From positions 1 to 32,277 of the forward strand of contig JADFXJ010000003.1 in NCBI GenBank assembly GCA_015233615.1: 32,277 nt of DNA, written 5' to 3'. The notes beneath the pieces are model-generated. The model saw nothing but the letters and a program-made list of their open reading frames with translations, was not told the origin of the DNA and made no database searches. Source of the stretch: Nitrospirota bacterium (GTDB taxonomy: Bacteria; Nitrospirota; Thermodesulfovibrionia; Thermodesulfovibrionales; Magnetobacteriaceae). Shown in pieces: positions 24,913-32,277 of this stretch (its first letter is position 1; every line of letters begins with the position of its first letter). Position numbers and translations under genes: made by a program.

Positions 24913-24932
24913 GGTTACGGATAGGATACATA
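24913..24932. repeat. 20-base dispersed motif, copy 2
   Basis: GGTTACGGATAGGATACATA matches 8033-8052 at 19 of 20 positions, on the same strand. It is about 510 bases before the kinase gene. Confidence 0.6.
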
Positions 24933-25072
24933 TGCAAAAAAAATTAAAATAATCGTAAAATAAATTTACGGATGGGCTCACATTCTCAACAATTGGGTGA
25001 ATTACCAGTTTTAACTCGGTGTCGCACTTAAATTACCCCGGGGGTAAACGGTACTGATACGGGGAAAGAGTA

Positions 25073-25390
25073 TTACGGCAACCAAGGGAAACCGGAGTTA
25101 ACGGGTGTTAAAAGTGAGATGGGCTCGACCAGCCCCCACCCCCCAAGTGCCACTGGCGGCCCTCCGTAACGCCCCAATGGCTGATCATTACTCTTATAAT
25201 TACCACGACGTACTAGTTTCACAGATTGAACGGTAGCCCTATCGATGACGGCTTTTGCCCTGCAAATCGCCATGTGTAACTTCGGGAACGCTTCATTCGG
25301 CTTTCCTTTAATGGCCTTAATTTTGGCCTGAGCATATATAAGCGCTTTTGCACTCCCGGTTATTGTCTTTGCCGGAAGATGGAGTTTACT
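25073..25390 (-). pseudogene. Open frame without a start, possible gene remnant
   Basis: The frame is open for 105 codons but has its first ATG only at 25273 and no ribosome-binding site. The upper part reads like real protein (LPAKTITGSAKALIYAQAKIKAIKGK, then AICRAKAVIDRATVQSVKLVRRG, with regular Ala/Lys helices), while the end (GRYGGPPVALGGWGLVEPIS) is Gly- and Pro-rich and less protein-like. I recognise no family. It may be the 3' piece of a decayed gene or chance. Confidence 0.2.
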
Positions 25391-25444
25391 TCATTAGACG
25401 GGCATCATTTATGAAAAATATGTTAATATTATAAGGAGATGGCA

Positions 25445-27247
25445 ATGCACGATAAAGAACTCCAGGAACTTCGCTGCTTCGTTTCTATACCTGATTCGTC
25501 GGTCTTTGAACCGATTAAAAAGGTGATCATAGATGTCGCAACAGAATCTGCATATCAAGTGGTTTCATCTTACATGATTAATGTTAAATCAAGAAGCATC
25601 ATTCAGGAAGAAATCATCGGTGAAATTGCTCGTTCAAACTTGATTATTGCAGATGTGTCGGGTCTTAATCCGAATATACTCTTTGAACTCGGACTAGCCA
25701 AGGCAATGGGTAAGGGTATTCTCTTAATCTCTGAAGAAAAATTCTTTGATAACGTGTTATTCGATATTCATGAATTTAGTGTCATAACATATTCCTACAT
25801 TCCCGTTAGCTTTTCAATACTATCCGAAAAGATTAAACTTTTTCTTGAGGAGTTTCGTCGATTTCCGGTTCAAAAGTCATCTTCTTCCATACATAAATTT
25901 TCATCTCCTTTCTCTGTCGATTGGGATAGATTGTCGGATAGAGATGTGGAAAATCTATGCGCGGAATTATTGGCTCAAATGGGTTTTCATTCTCTTGAGT
26001 GGGAGAAGGTTCTCCCTGATAATGATCTTAAGATTGATCTTATTACCGAGTTTCCTAAAAAAGATCCGGACGGTTATGAATACCGCGAATTATGGCTGGT
26101 ATCGATGGGACTTAGAGTGCCAGCTCAGGAATATTTCGATATTGTTTTCAGCAGACCAGGTCTTTTCTTGTATTTGCTGAGTACAGAGATTGCTCATTTC
26201 AAAGAAAGGGTTTCCTACTCATCGATAACATTTCTTCTTCTATCGTCTCGGAAAGGTTCTGATAATGATGGAATTGAAGCGCTTAGGGAGCGAGTCGAAG
26301 AACTATATAAGAGAGGCGGTTCCTTATCTAATGTACGTCTAAGGATATGGGATCGGGATTATCTTACTTCGCTTGTGCAGAAATTTCCTGGCATTGGCTA
26401 TAAGTATTTTTCGGATGAAGGCCGGCTGCGTTCGGAGACACGGAAAAGCTACGAGGAGCTTTACTTTGAGAACTCTAAGTTATCCGAACGACAGGCAAAG
26501 CTCATTATGGAATTGGAAGAAGAGAAAAACAAGCGTATTCGCGCGGAACGTGATTCCGTTTGGAAAGATATTTCTTTTTCGGCCGCCCATAAGATTGGAA
26601 ATCCTATTTTTGCGATAGAAACCGGTTTAGGTCCCCTTTTGAAGAGAATTAGCGAGGGCCGGAAAGATGAGGCAGTAGAAGTTGTGGATAATATTCGTTC
26701 GGCTGTCGAGAAAGCCAAGGCCTTTATCGACCAACTTAAATCCCTGTCGAAAGCACAGGAAATAAAACCTGTTCCCACTCCGATCCTGCCAATTCTCGAA
26801 GATGCTTGCAAGCAAGTATCTAATCATGGCGTTGATTGTAAAATCGAGTGCCCTTCCAACATTACGGTTCAGGCTGATCCCGATAAACTAGCGGAATGTT
26901 TTGACGAGTTGGTAATGAATACGATTCATTGGTTTGACAAACCTGAGAAAAAAATAGAAATAACGGTTACGAGCCCGGCAACTGCCCATTTGCCGGATTT
27001 TCTCGATACGACTCAAAAATACTTTGTTATCCATGTTAGAGACAATGGTCGTGGTATTGCCATTCAAGATAAGAACCGTATCTTTGACGCATTTTTTACG
27101 ACTTATGATCACGGTACGGGGCTTGGGCTGGCTGTAGTTCGCCGGATTATCGATGGACATGGCGGCGGAATTATCGAATCGGGAATACCCGGAGACGGCG
27201 CTGACTTCGAGGTTTATCTGCCGTTAAAGGAGATAAAAAATGCTTAG
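25445..27247 (+). CDS. NDT/TIR-like + degenerate nuclease-fold + histidine kinase sensor
   Basis: From ATG 25445 the product is 600 residues; numbers below count from the in-frame ATG two codons earlier (25439). That one abuts its GGAG, whereas 25445 is 6 bases after it. Residues 10-140 form a Rossmann-like nucleotide-hydrolase fold of the NDT/TIR-like type (LRCFVSIPDSSVFEPI, SNLIIADVSGLNPNILFELGLAKAMGKG). Residues 160-320 resemble a Mrr-type nuclease fold (LSDRDVENLCAELLAQMGF, DLKIDLITEFP), but where an E/Q-x-K is expected it reads ELWLVSMG, so it may only bind. A coiled coil follows (335-375). Then a soluble kinase: His384 in SAAHKIGNPIFAIE, N box Asn494, DNGRGI (535-540), GTGLGLAVV. No membrane helix, so it senses something in the cytoplasm. 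It overlaps the cyclase by 8 bases. Confidence 0.8.
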   Translation: MHDKELQELRCFVSIPDSSVFEPIKKVIIDVATESAYQVVSSYMINVKSRSIIQEEIIGEIARSNLIIADVSGLNPNILFELGLAKAMGKGILLISEEKFFDNVLFDIHEFSVITYSYIPVSFSILSEKIKLFLEEFRRFPVQKSSSSIHKFSSPFSVDWDRLSDRDVENLCAELLAQMGFHSLEWEKVLPDNDLKIDLITEFPKKDPDGYEYRELWLVSMGLRVPAQEYFDIVFSRPGLFLYLLSTEIAHFKERVSYSSITFLLLSSRKGSDNDGIEALRERVEELYKRGGSLSNVRLRIWDRDYLTSLVQKFPGIGYKYFSDEGRLRSETRKSYEELYFENSKLSERQAKLIMELEEEKNKRIRAERDSVWKDISFSAAHKIGNPIFAIETGLGPLLKRISEGRKDEAVEVVDNIRSAVEKAKAFIDQLKSLSKAQEIKPVPTPILPILEDACKQVSNHGVDCKIECPSNITVQADPDKLAECFDELVMNTIHWFDKPEKKIEITVTSPATAHLPDFLDTTQKYFVIHVRDNGRGIAIQDKNRIFDAFFTTYDHGTGLGLAVVRRIIDGHGGGIIESGIPGDGADFEVYLPLKEIKNA

Positions 27248-28319
27248 CAGAATTCTCATTGTGGATGATGAAGTTGAAAATCTTAACTCGCTCACACTCG
27301 CATTGGGAGACGACAATCCCGATTGGATAATATTTCAGGCGAAGAGTGAATCGGCAGGAGAAACAATTTTAAAGGTACAACTGTCCAAAAGTGAGCCTGT
27401 TGACGTTGTACTGACTGATCTTGTAATGGAGAGCGAAGACAGTGGAATGAATATCCTTAAGAAAGCGAGGCTTATCGACCCTTTGGTTATGGCAATTCTT
27501 TTTACGGCAAAAGAAAAAAGTCTGGATCGCTATGCTGCCTTCGACTATGGTGCTTTTGACGTTGTAGAAAAAAATATTCGTGGAGTTTCAGCCGTCCGTG
27601 AAATTATTACAAAGACCCGGGCTGCCATACGTTATCGACAATGGTCTCAGAGGATCAATTTTCTTCGCAGGTATTTCGACCCCAAAGTTTTTGCAGCCAT
27701 CGAACGAGAGCCGTCGCTGTTATCCTTGTCCCGCAAGATGATTACCATAGTATTCTGGGACATCAGGGGTTTTTCGAGGCTTTGCGACATACTAAGAGCC
27801 CACCCGACGCTAATTTCCGGTTTCCTGCAAGATTATTGCGAAGTTGCGGCAAAAACAATCTTCCAACATAATGGCCTTCTGGATAAGTTTATCGGCGACG
27901 GCGTAATGGCGCTATTCGGAGTTTTGAACCATAAGCAGGATGAAGGCTCAGCCGATGCAATCAGTGCCGTAAAAGCAGCCATAGATTTGAGGCCGACATT
28001 CACGAAAAATGTAGGAAAATGGATGGAAAAGTGGAAATTATATGTACCGGATAAAATAGAGATCGGACTTGGGTGCGGTATACATACGGGTGAAGTTCTA
28101 GTCGGAAATGTAGGCACCGATTTCAGAGACCAGTTTACGGCTCTTGGCTCCCAGGTAAACTTCGCGAGCAGGCTTGAGACCCGTTCCAAACCCGGACAGA
28201 TATTATTATCACAATCTACAGAGATTCGTGTAAAATCGGATATTACCGTCTTACCTGCCGGCGAGATTTCGGATATTAAGAATATACCGGGAACATTTCC
28301 AATATTTGAGGTTAATTGA
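27240..28319 (+). CDS. Response regulator fused to class III nucleotide cyclase
   Basis: The 359-residue protein starts with a receiver domain: acidic pair Asp9-Asp10 (IVDDE), phospho-acceptor Asp60 (VVLTDLVM), Thr89 (LFTAKE) and Lys111 (VEKN). From about 168 a class III cyclase follows: metal Asp174 in FWDIRGFSR, Lys216 and metal Asp220 in LDKFIGDGVMALFG, Thr300 in QFTALG, and transition-state Asn307 and Arg311 in VNFASRLE. The Lys/Thr pair points to ATP and cAMP (class IIIb), but other bases are not excluded. All catalytic residues are present. The usual IGD before VN reads LGS. AAAGGAG lies 8 bases before the ATG, within the kinase gene. It is the natural target of the kinase. No effector or cyclic-nucleotide-binding protein is adjacent. 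Confidence 0.88.
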   Translation: MLSRILIVDDEVENLNSLTLALGDDNPDWIIFQAKSESAGETILKVQLSKSEPVDVVLTDLVMESEDSGMNILKKARLIDPLVMAILFTAKEKSLDRYAAFDYGAFDVVEKNIRGVSAVREIITKTRAAIRYRQWSQRINFLRRYFDPKVFAAIEREPSLLSLSRKMITIVFWDIRGFSRLCDILRAHPTLISGFLQDYCEVAAKTIFQHNGLLDKFIGDGVMALFGVLNHKQDEGSADAISAVKAAIDLRPTFTKNVGKWMEKWKLYVPDKIEIGLGCGIHTGEVLVGNVGTDFRDQFTALGSQVNFASRLETRSKPGQILLSQSTEIRVKSDITVLPAGEISDIKNIPGTFPIFEVN

Positions 28320-28440
28320 CAATATATAGCGGAATTCAGTGGGATGCAACACTGTAACCACACGGATTCAGGGCAGATTCCGGCTCGTGAATGCAGCTGA
28401 CATCTCTATCCGGTAAATGACGACAAGGAGCAAGGACTAT

Positions 28441-28459
28441 ATTCCGGACAAGCCGGAAT
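28441..28459. repeat. REP palindrome, intergenic copy A
   Basis: ATTCCGGACAAGCCGGAAT; near-perfect palindrome with a 3-base centre, same family as the copies at 28525 and 20499. Confidence 0.8.
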
Positions 28460-28524
28460 TACGTATGTGGGGGGTTGACAGTAAGAGGTTGGAATAACGG
28501 CAAGGGAGGCAAGGACAAAGACAG

Positions 28525-28544
28525 ATTCCGGACAAAGCCGGAAT
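28525..28544. repeat. REP palindrome, intergenic copy B
   Basis: ATTCCGGACAAAGCCGGAAT, followed by GACGG. Its reverse complement with flanks is the closest match to the copy inside the GT9 gene. Confidence 0.8.
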
Positions 28545-28637
28545 GACGGTAAAAAGTCGATAAGCGTTTAGATAACCCCACCTATTGTTGTTCTGGTAAG
28601 AGTTTCCCGATCGATAAAAGTCGAACATCGCGTAACA

Positions 28638-29408
28638 CTAATCGGATTCTAATCTCGTACTACCCAGTAGAGCTAGGGTATCTTCGGTGTAAGAGCCGTC
28701 GGTTTTATAGATATAAAAGGGGTTTTCGAGCGTAAAAGTTGGCTTTCCCTCCTTCACGCACTCCATTAAGAACATCTTAGCCCAGGCGCTTTCGTCCGAG
28801 TGGACGAAACGGGCCCGGACGGGCTGAAGGCCGCGGTCTCTCAACGCGTCTATGGCCTCTATAAAGCGCGTCGGATGGTGAATGAAATAAAACCTGCCTT
28901 TACCCCGTAACAGGCAAAAGGCGGCACGGGTCAGATCGTCCAGTGTGAGTTCAAGCTCGTGGCGTGCGACGGCCTTTTCAACGTGTGGGTTAATCAAGCC
29001 TGTGCCGATTTTCCTGAAAGGTGGATTCGATACGACTATGTCGAAACTGTTCGAACCGATGTACGGACACTTCGAAACCTCCGGCAAAAGAAGATCCTTT
29101 ACGTCCGCGTTAAGGGCCGATACTCTGTCCTCAACGCCATTTAACCGTATGTTTTCCAGAGACAGGGCGTAGAGTTCTTCCTGGATTTCGAAAAGCTGCA
29201 CCGTAAGCTTCTCGTATTTTTTTGCAAGCAGCAGACCGATAATGCCCGAACCCGCGCCTATGTCGGCGGCACGCCCGGAAAATAACGGCTTGACGAAGCC
29301 TGACAGCAAAGGAGCGTCTATAGAAAAGCGGTACCCCTTTTTCTTCTGGTATATTTTAACGTCTTTTATTGTATCCAGCGTCAGGTCCATCCGGTCTAAT
29401 GTGTCCAT
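28638..29408 (-). CDS. TrmN6-like tRNA1(Val) A37 N6-methyltransferase
   Basis: From the ATG at 29408 the product has 256 residues. It begins with the TrmN6/YfiC pattern LDTIKDVKIYQKKKGYRFSIDAPLL, then the SAM-binding motif AADIGAGSGIIGLLLA, the acidic end of strand 2 (FEIQEELYALSLENI), and the adenine N6-methyltransferase motif NPPF (VVSNPPFRKIG). It ends with a family-like beta strand region (FYIYKTDGSYTED). It should methylate A37 of a tRNA in the cytoplasm. A frame runs upstream to 29633, but that part overlaps the HDOD gene and looks non-native (HRAHLHGQTLRGRP), so I exclude it. ATG 29390 is an alternative start. It follows the HDOD-GAF gene by 35 bases, so co-transcription is likely. Confidence 0.82.
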   Translation of the reverse strand: MDTLDRMDLTLDTIKDVKIYQKKKGYRFSIDAPLLSGFVKPLFSGRAADIGAGSGIIGLLLAKKYEKLTVQLFEIQEELYALSLENIRLNGVEDRVSALNADVKDLLLPEVSKCPYIGSNSFDIVVSNPPFRKIGTGLINPHVEKAVARHELELTLDDLTRAAFCLLRGKGRFYFIHHPTRFIEAIDALRDRGLQPVRARFVHSDESAWAKMFLMECVKEGKPTFTLENPFYIYKTDGSYTEDTLALLGSTRLESD

Positions 29409-29443
29409 TGATTTAACATGTTTATCCGGCTTAACTGGAGCAT

Positions 29444-31078
29444 CTACTTGGTCTTTTGCTTGATAGCCAGTATGGCCTGGTCGCGAAGCATCTTGAGGCA
29501 ATGCAGTACCGTTGGCGCTATTTGCAGGTCGCCCGCGAAGGGTTTGTCCATGTAGATGAGCCCTATGGGCATCTTGCCTATTCTTATAGGCATTATCATG
29601 AAAGTTTCGGAATCGATCAGGTTCATAAACCACTCCGGAAGCTTGGTGGCAATCCGCTTGTCGTTTACGTTTTTCACGAGGAGGTCAGACCCACGCGATA
29701 GTGCCATGTTAAAGATATCGTCGGCACCGAGGTCTGTGATGAACCTGAAATTCTTGATTATGGTAAAGACGTTCTCTCCAAACCCAAACCTTCCCTCCAT
29801 CACGCTTTCCTTCGGGTTCCTTATTAAGATGATTATTCTGGAGCAGTGCATCCCCCTGAACATTACCTCGATTACCATCCTTAAAATGTCATTCAGAGTG
29901 AGGTCTTCGAGCAAAGCCGTGGCCACCTCCAGAATTCCCCTGTTCAATATGCTCTCGGTGGTTTCCCGGGCGTCGCTCATGGCCATGTTCCAGTCAAGGA
30001 CTTGTATGCCGCCTATGTCCTCGTATTCCCGTGTGGCCATCGGGGCATAGTCCGGTATTACCGTAGTGTTTGTTGCGCTTGTAAAACCTGTTGAGCTAAG
30101 TAACTGGCGCGATATCTTTACAAAGCTGTTGTCATCGGCATCGAAGTCGAAGTTTTGCCCGTATACGGTCACCTCGTCAATGGCCAATTTAAGTATTTCG
30201 ATCATTTTTTCCGGGGAGACGCTAAAGCAGTTAGAGTATCGTTTAATGAGGTTTTCAAGGGAAGCCATCCAGCCAACGTGGTTTGAGTGAAATGAGAGTA
30301 TAGTGGAACATAACTCTCCGGCAAAACTAACGAAGCACCTCAAAAGGTCCATAGGGTTGTCCGGTTTTGCAAGTTTAACGTGAGGTTGTCTGTGCATACA
30401 GTGCACTATCTGCTGCGACAAATGCCAGTCCTTGGCCAGGGTTATGCCGATGCGCTCGTAAGATATGCCGAGCACCTCTGCCGAAGCCGTTTTGTCGTCG
30501 AGCCCCTTTTTAGAAACCAGATCTTTGATGAGCTTACTTTCGTCAGGCATGTAGTACGTTGTGATTATCTTGCCAAGGTCGTAAAACATGGCACAGAGGA
30601 AAGACTCCTCGCACTTTTCCTTGTCTACGATCTTTGCCAGCTCCCTGGATATGATCGAGCTTACATAAGTAGTCATGTAGTTATTCTTCAGTTCTTTGGC
30701 CAGGCTTTTATTCTTCAGATTTTCGAACAGCACCATAGACAGTGCCGCGTTTCTTATGTGCTCGAGGCCCAGAACGTAGACGGCCCTGGATATGGTCGTT
30801 ATCTTGCCGCTGAACTGGGATTTTATGTAGTAAACGGTGTTCACCATCCTCAGGATTTTGTTCGTCAGGGCAAAGTCCTGAAGTATGGTATCCGTTAGCT
30901 CGGTTATAGTGGAGTCGTTGTATTTGGCAGTCTGCCGGCTAACGAGTTTTACCGTATAAGACATGGCGGGCAGCTCTTCCATTTCACCGATTTTCTTTCG
31001 TAAAATTCCTAATTTATCCATATTGTCCGTTAAATTATCCTTATGTTGCCTATAGATGTATGCGAAATTCATTTGCAT
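29444..31078 (-). CDS. HDOD domain protein with C-terminal GAF-like domain
   Basis: The 544-residue protein has an HDOD domain at about 30-260: GILRKKIGEMEELPAMSYTV, ILQDFALTNKILRMVNTVYY, ISRAVYVLGLEHIRNAALSMVLF, and ESFLCAMFYDLGKIITTYYM. The HD pair is changed to Tyr-Asp (FYDLGK), so metal catalysis is unlikely; the domain may act as a binding scaffold. After a linker, residues about 375-540 look like a GAF domain: ILEVATALLEDLTLNDILRMVIEVMFRGM, ILIRN, FMIMPIRIGKMPIGLIYMDKP. GAF domains often bind small molecules or nucleotides. The start could also be ATG 31021 (MDKLGILRKK), which is more family-like. It lies 5' of the TrmN6-like gene. Confidence 0.8.
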   Translation of the reverse strand: MQMNFAYIYRQHKDNLTDNMDKLGILRKKIGEMEELPAMSYTVKLVSRQTAKYNDSTITELTDTILQDFALTNKILRMVNTVYYIKSQFSGKITTISRAVYVLGLEHIRNAALSMVLFENLKNKSLAKELKNNYMTTYVSSIISRELAKIVDKEKCEESFLCAMFYDLGKIITTYYMPDESKLIKDLVSKKGLDDKTASAEVLGISYERIGITLAKDWHLSQQIVHCMHRQPHVKLAKPDNPMDLLRCFVSFAGELCSTILSFHSNHVGWMASLENLIKRYSNCFSVSPEKMIEILKLAIDEVTVYGQNFDFDADDNSFVKISRQLLSSTGFTSATNTTVIPDYAPMATREYEDIGGIQVLDWNMAMSDARETTESILNRGILEVATALLEDLTLNDILRMVIEVMFRGMHCSRIIILIRNPKESVMEGRFGFGENVFTIIKNFRFITDLGADDIFNMALSRGSDLLVKNVNDKRIATKLPEWFMNLIDSETFMIMPIRIGKMPIGLIYMDKPFAGDLQIAPTVLHCLKMLRDQAILAIKQKTK

Positions 31079-31212
31079 GACGTACCTACTCAGATGTCTG
31101 AACTGTGATTTAAATGATTTTTTGATTTACTATGATTCATAATGTGGAAAGCGGATATTTGTTATTTATCATAGTTTTCATTTAATCATTATTAATCATA
31201 GTTCAAGACAAT

Positions 31213-31236
31213 GGGGCAGACCTGTGTGTCTGCCCC
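31213..31236. repeat. Perfect 9-pair hairpin downstream of ilvC
   Basis: GGGGCAGAC (31213-31221), loop CTGTGT, GTCTGCCCC (31228-31236). It lies about 120 bases after the ilvC stop and before the HDOD-GAF gene. No T run follows on the minus strand, so it is more like a dispersed hairpin (the GGGCAGACC/GTCTGCCC type) than a classic terminator, though it may stop ilvC transcripts. Confidence 0.6.
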
Positions 31237-31353
31237 CTGCGATTAAGATTTCCGTAGATTTCCGCAAAAATGGTTTGTCATTACTCGTGCTGACCGGCCC
31301 CACGTGGCCATTTACAGATGGTGCCGGCGAGTGCCGGATTAGTTCCGCCGGCT

Positions 31354-32277
<924 letters not shown>

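Larger units (their letters stand above)
24718..25444. other. 727-base divergent intergenic region
   Basis: This gap lies between the leftward GH13 operon and the rightward kinase-cyclase pair and must hold both promoters. Near the GH13 start the minus strand has TATAAT-like A+T stretches, none with a good -35. The gap also carries copy 2 of the 20-base motif, a palindrome TTACCCCGGGGGTAA (25032-25046), and a minus-strand open frame (25073-25390) described separately. Confidence 0.5.
28320..28637. other. 318-base convergent gap with two REP palindromes
   Basis: It separates the rightward cyclase gene from the leftward methyltransferase gene. It holds ATTCCGGACAAGCCGGAAT (28441-28459) and ATTCCGGACAAAGCCGGAAT (28525-28544), each a stem of 8-9 pairs. 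A related half-site GATTCCGGCTCG is at about 28376. These may serve as bidirectional terminators, although no T run follows. No gene is seen. Confidence 0.65.

Noticed and set aside
25445-27247. Calling the kinase N-terminal domain a true TIR NADase
   Set aside because: The pattern fits the broader NDT/TIR-like Rossmann group; I cannot place the catalytic Glu with confidence, so only fold similarity is claimed.
29409-29633. N-terminal extension of the TrmN6-like protein
   Set aside because: It overlaps the HDOD-GAF gene in another frame and has non-native composition; the family start fits ATG 29408 or 29390.
31213-31236. Rho-independent terminator of ilvC
   Set aside because: The stem is perfect but no T run follows and it is 120 bases from the stop; kept as a hairpin repeat.

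Overview
The window is bacterial, chromosomal and Gram-negative in style. It has three or four lipoproteins with clear lipoboxes, a Sec-secreted beta-propeller, a class A RNase P RNA, and the core genes rpsU, dnaG and ilvC. The local order dnaG / tRNA(CAU) / C4 zinc-ribbon protein / rnpB, two HDOD proteins, REP-like palindromes and many small toxin-antitoxin genes would fit a Nitrospirota or deltaproteobacterial lineage. That placement is an inference, because no 16S or other decisive marker is present.

Region 1 (1-8050) is an accessory, defence-like island. It starts with the 3' part of an EamA transporter, followed by a MITE-like palindromic element. Next come a complete hicBA toxin-antitoxin pair and an MNT/HEPN pair whose HEPN toxin has lost its catalytic end at a mobile-element scar. 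A small orphan gene with a good promoter follows. The region ends with a two-gene unit (59-aa ORF plus a 1737-aa zinc-ribbon / SF1 helicase / DUF559-like nuclease / TPR fusion). Region 2 (8172-13512) has an AddA/RecB-type helicase-nuclease without its partner, a secreted seven-repeat propeller and a lipoprotein. Region 3 (13716-16094) has an HDOD protein, a REP hairpin and a 2TM potassium channel with RCK domains.

Region 4 (16281-21578) is the conserved core: rpsU, repeat-rich spacer, dnaG, tRNA, zinc-ribbon protein, rnpB, and a GT9 glycosyltransferase whose coding sequence contains an in-frame REP palindrome. Region 5 (21815-24717, minus strand) is a compact GH13 amylase plus two lipoproteins operon. 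Region 6 (25445-28319, plus strand) is the most unusual unit. One gene encodes a protein with an NDT/TIR-like Rossmann domain, a nuclease-fold domain that seems to have lost catalytic residues, and a histidine kinase; it overlaps by 8 bases a response regulator fused to a class III nucleotide cyclase. Region 7 (28638-32277, minus strand) carries a TrmN6-like methyltransferase, an HDOD-GAF protein and a 5'-truncated ilvC.

The best candidate for an undescribed system is the region 6 pair, which looks like a sensor-to-cyclic-nucleotide relay built from parts often seen in immunity. The second is the helicase-nuclease-TPR unit of region 1. A 20-base motif is shared by the DNA upstream of both units. 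All functional statements are read from the translated sequences and remembered family features; no database search was run.
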